Shown here piece after piece: positions 63,645-64,000 of a DNA stretch of 64,000 bases. The notes beneath the pieces were generated by a model that was not told the DNA's origin, searched no databases, and worked only from the letters and a program-made list of their open reading frames with translations. The stretch's first letter is position 1. Each line of letters begins with the position of its first letter. Location of the stretch: the NCBI RefSeq assembly GCF_030269925.1, contig NC_085128.1, forward strand, positions 498,501 through 562,500, written 5' to 3'. Source of the stretch: Bombyx mori. Its lineage: Eukaryota > Arthropoda > Insecta > Lepidoptera > Bombycidae. Both the position numbers and the translations under genes were made by a program.

Positions 63645-63830
63645 TGATGTAGGCTAAAGTAATCCAACGATTGCTCACGTTTGTCAGTCTGGGAGCTTCA
63701 ATCTCATTAACAACTTCAGCTAGAGCAAGTTCATAGTCATACACTGCTTTGTATAAATCGTTACTATTAATCTCAAATTGTAAGAGTCAGAAGAAACTAT
63801 AAATTACCTATTAATCTGTTTAAAAAGAAA

Positions 63831-64000
63831 TCTATACTAATATTATAAAGAGGAAAGATTTGTTTGTTTGTTTGTATTGAATAGGCTCCGAAACTACTGA
63901 ACCGATTTGAAAAATCCTCTCACTGTTTGAAAGCTACATAATTTCCGAGTGACATAGGCTATAATCTTTTTTGAAAAAAATTAGGTATCCTTACTAAAAC
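63831..64000 (+). mobile_element. Helitron-like repeat, 5' end; runs out of the window
   Basis: After A, TCTATACTAATATTATAAAG, GATTTGTTTGTTTGTTTG and AACCGATTTGAAAAATCC. It is the same 5' end as the copy at 452..865. The 3' end is beyond 64000. Confidence 0.55.

Noticed and set aside
1..64000. CRISPR array, bacterial operons, rRNA genes
   Set aside because: No regularly spaced direct repeats, no ribosome-binding-site-linked gene runs and no rRNA signatures; the sequence is clearly from an insect.
1..64000. Assignment to the W sex chromosome
   Set aside because: Nested young retrotransposons would fit, but autosomal repeat-rich regions look the same and no W-specific sequence was recognised.

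Overview
The window looks like genomic DNA of a silkworm (Bombyx mori or a very close Bombyx). The best evidence is about 25 copies and fragments of the Bm1-type SINE. Its 5' part is tRNA-like (A-box and B-box visible in the longer copies) and its 3' tail ends in an (A)n run after CTAAGCAATAAAA. Base composition is AT-rich with GC-rich islands, and almost every island is transposon sequence. I found no complete host protein gene. One short minus-strand block (881..999) has coding character and plausible splice sites and may be a host exon.

Layout. 1..350 is an internally deleted derivative of the maT-type (DD37D) mariner that is present at full length at 50255..51560. 452..3285 holds a Helitron-like repeat, the candidate exon, a long-TIR MITE (1127..1428), an old Bm1 and a putative solo LTR. 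3676..4999 is the oddest locus: a TATA box, a U6 snRNA with a 28-nt snap-back insertion, and then, directly fused, a 5'- and 3'-truncated LINE reverse transcriptase whose open frame begins inside the U6 sequence. 5000..39880 is a dense mixture of Bm1 SINEs, tRNA-like SINEs, LINE 3' ends, Helitron-like and MITE-like repeats, and a truncated U1 snRNA copy (8043). 39884..45891 is a complete BEL/Pao LTR retrotransposon with apparently identical 220-bp LTRs, a CAATT target duplication and one uninterrupted 1722-residue gag-pol frame. 48509..48741 is a small RTE-type LINE insertion with a twin-priming inversion. 51984..57212 is a full-length two-ORF Jockey-type LINE on the minus strand with target duplication, an 80-nt poly(A) tail, both ORFs open and an Inr/DPE promoter at its 5' end. 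57224..64000 is mostly unassigned AT-rich DNA with one LINE tail, two Bm1 copies and a Helitron-like end.

How parts relate. Two autonomous retrotransposons (BEL/Pao and Jockey-type) look recently inserted and structurally intact. The remaining elements are non-autonomous or decayed. Several LINE tails with different distal ends share a hairpin in the 3' UTR that shows one compensatory base-pair change; this may be a recognition structure for their reverse transcriptases. The U6::LINE fusion, the U1 fragment and the twin-primed RTE copy are the strongest candidates for closer study. All homology statements come from recognising motifs by eye; no search was run.
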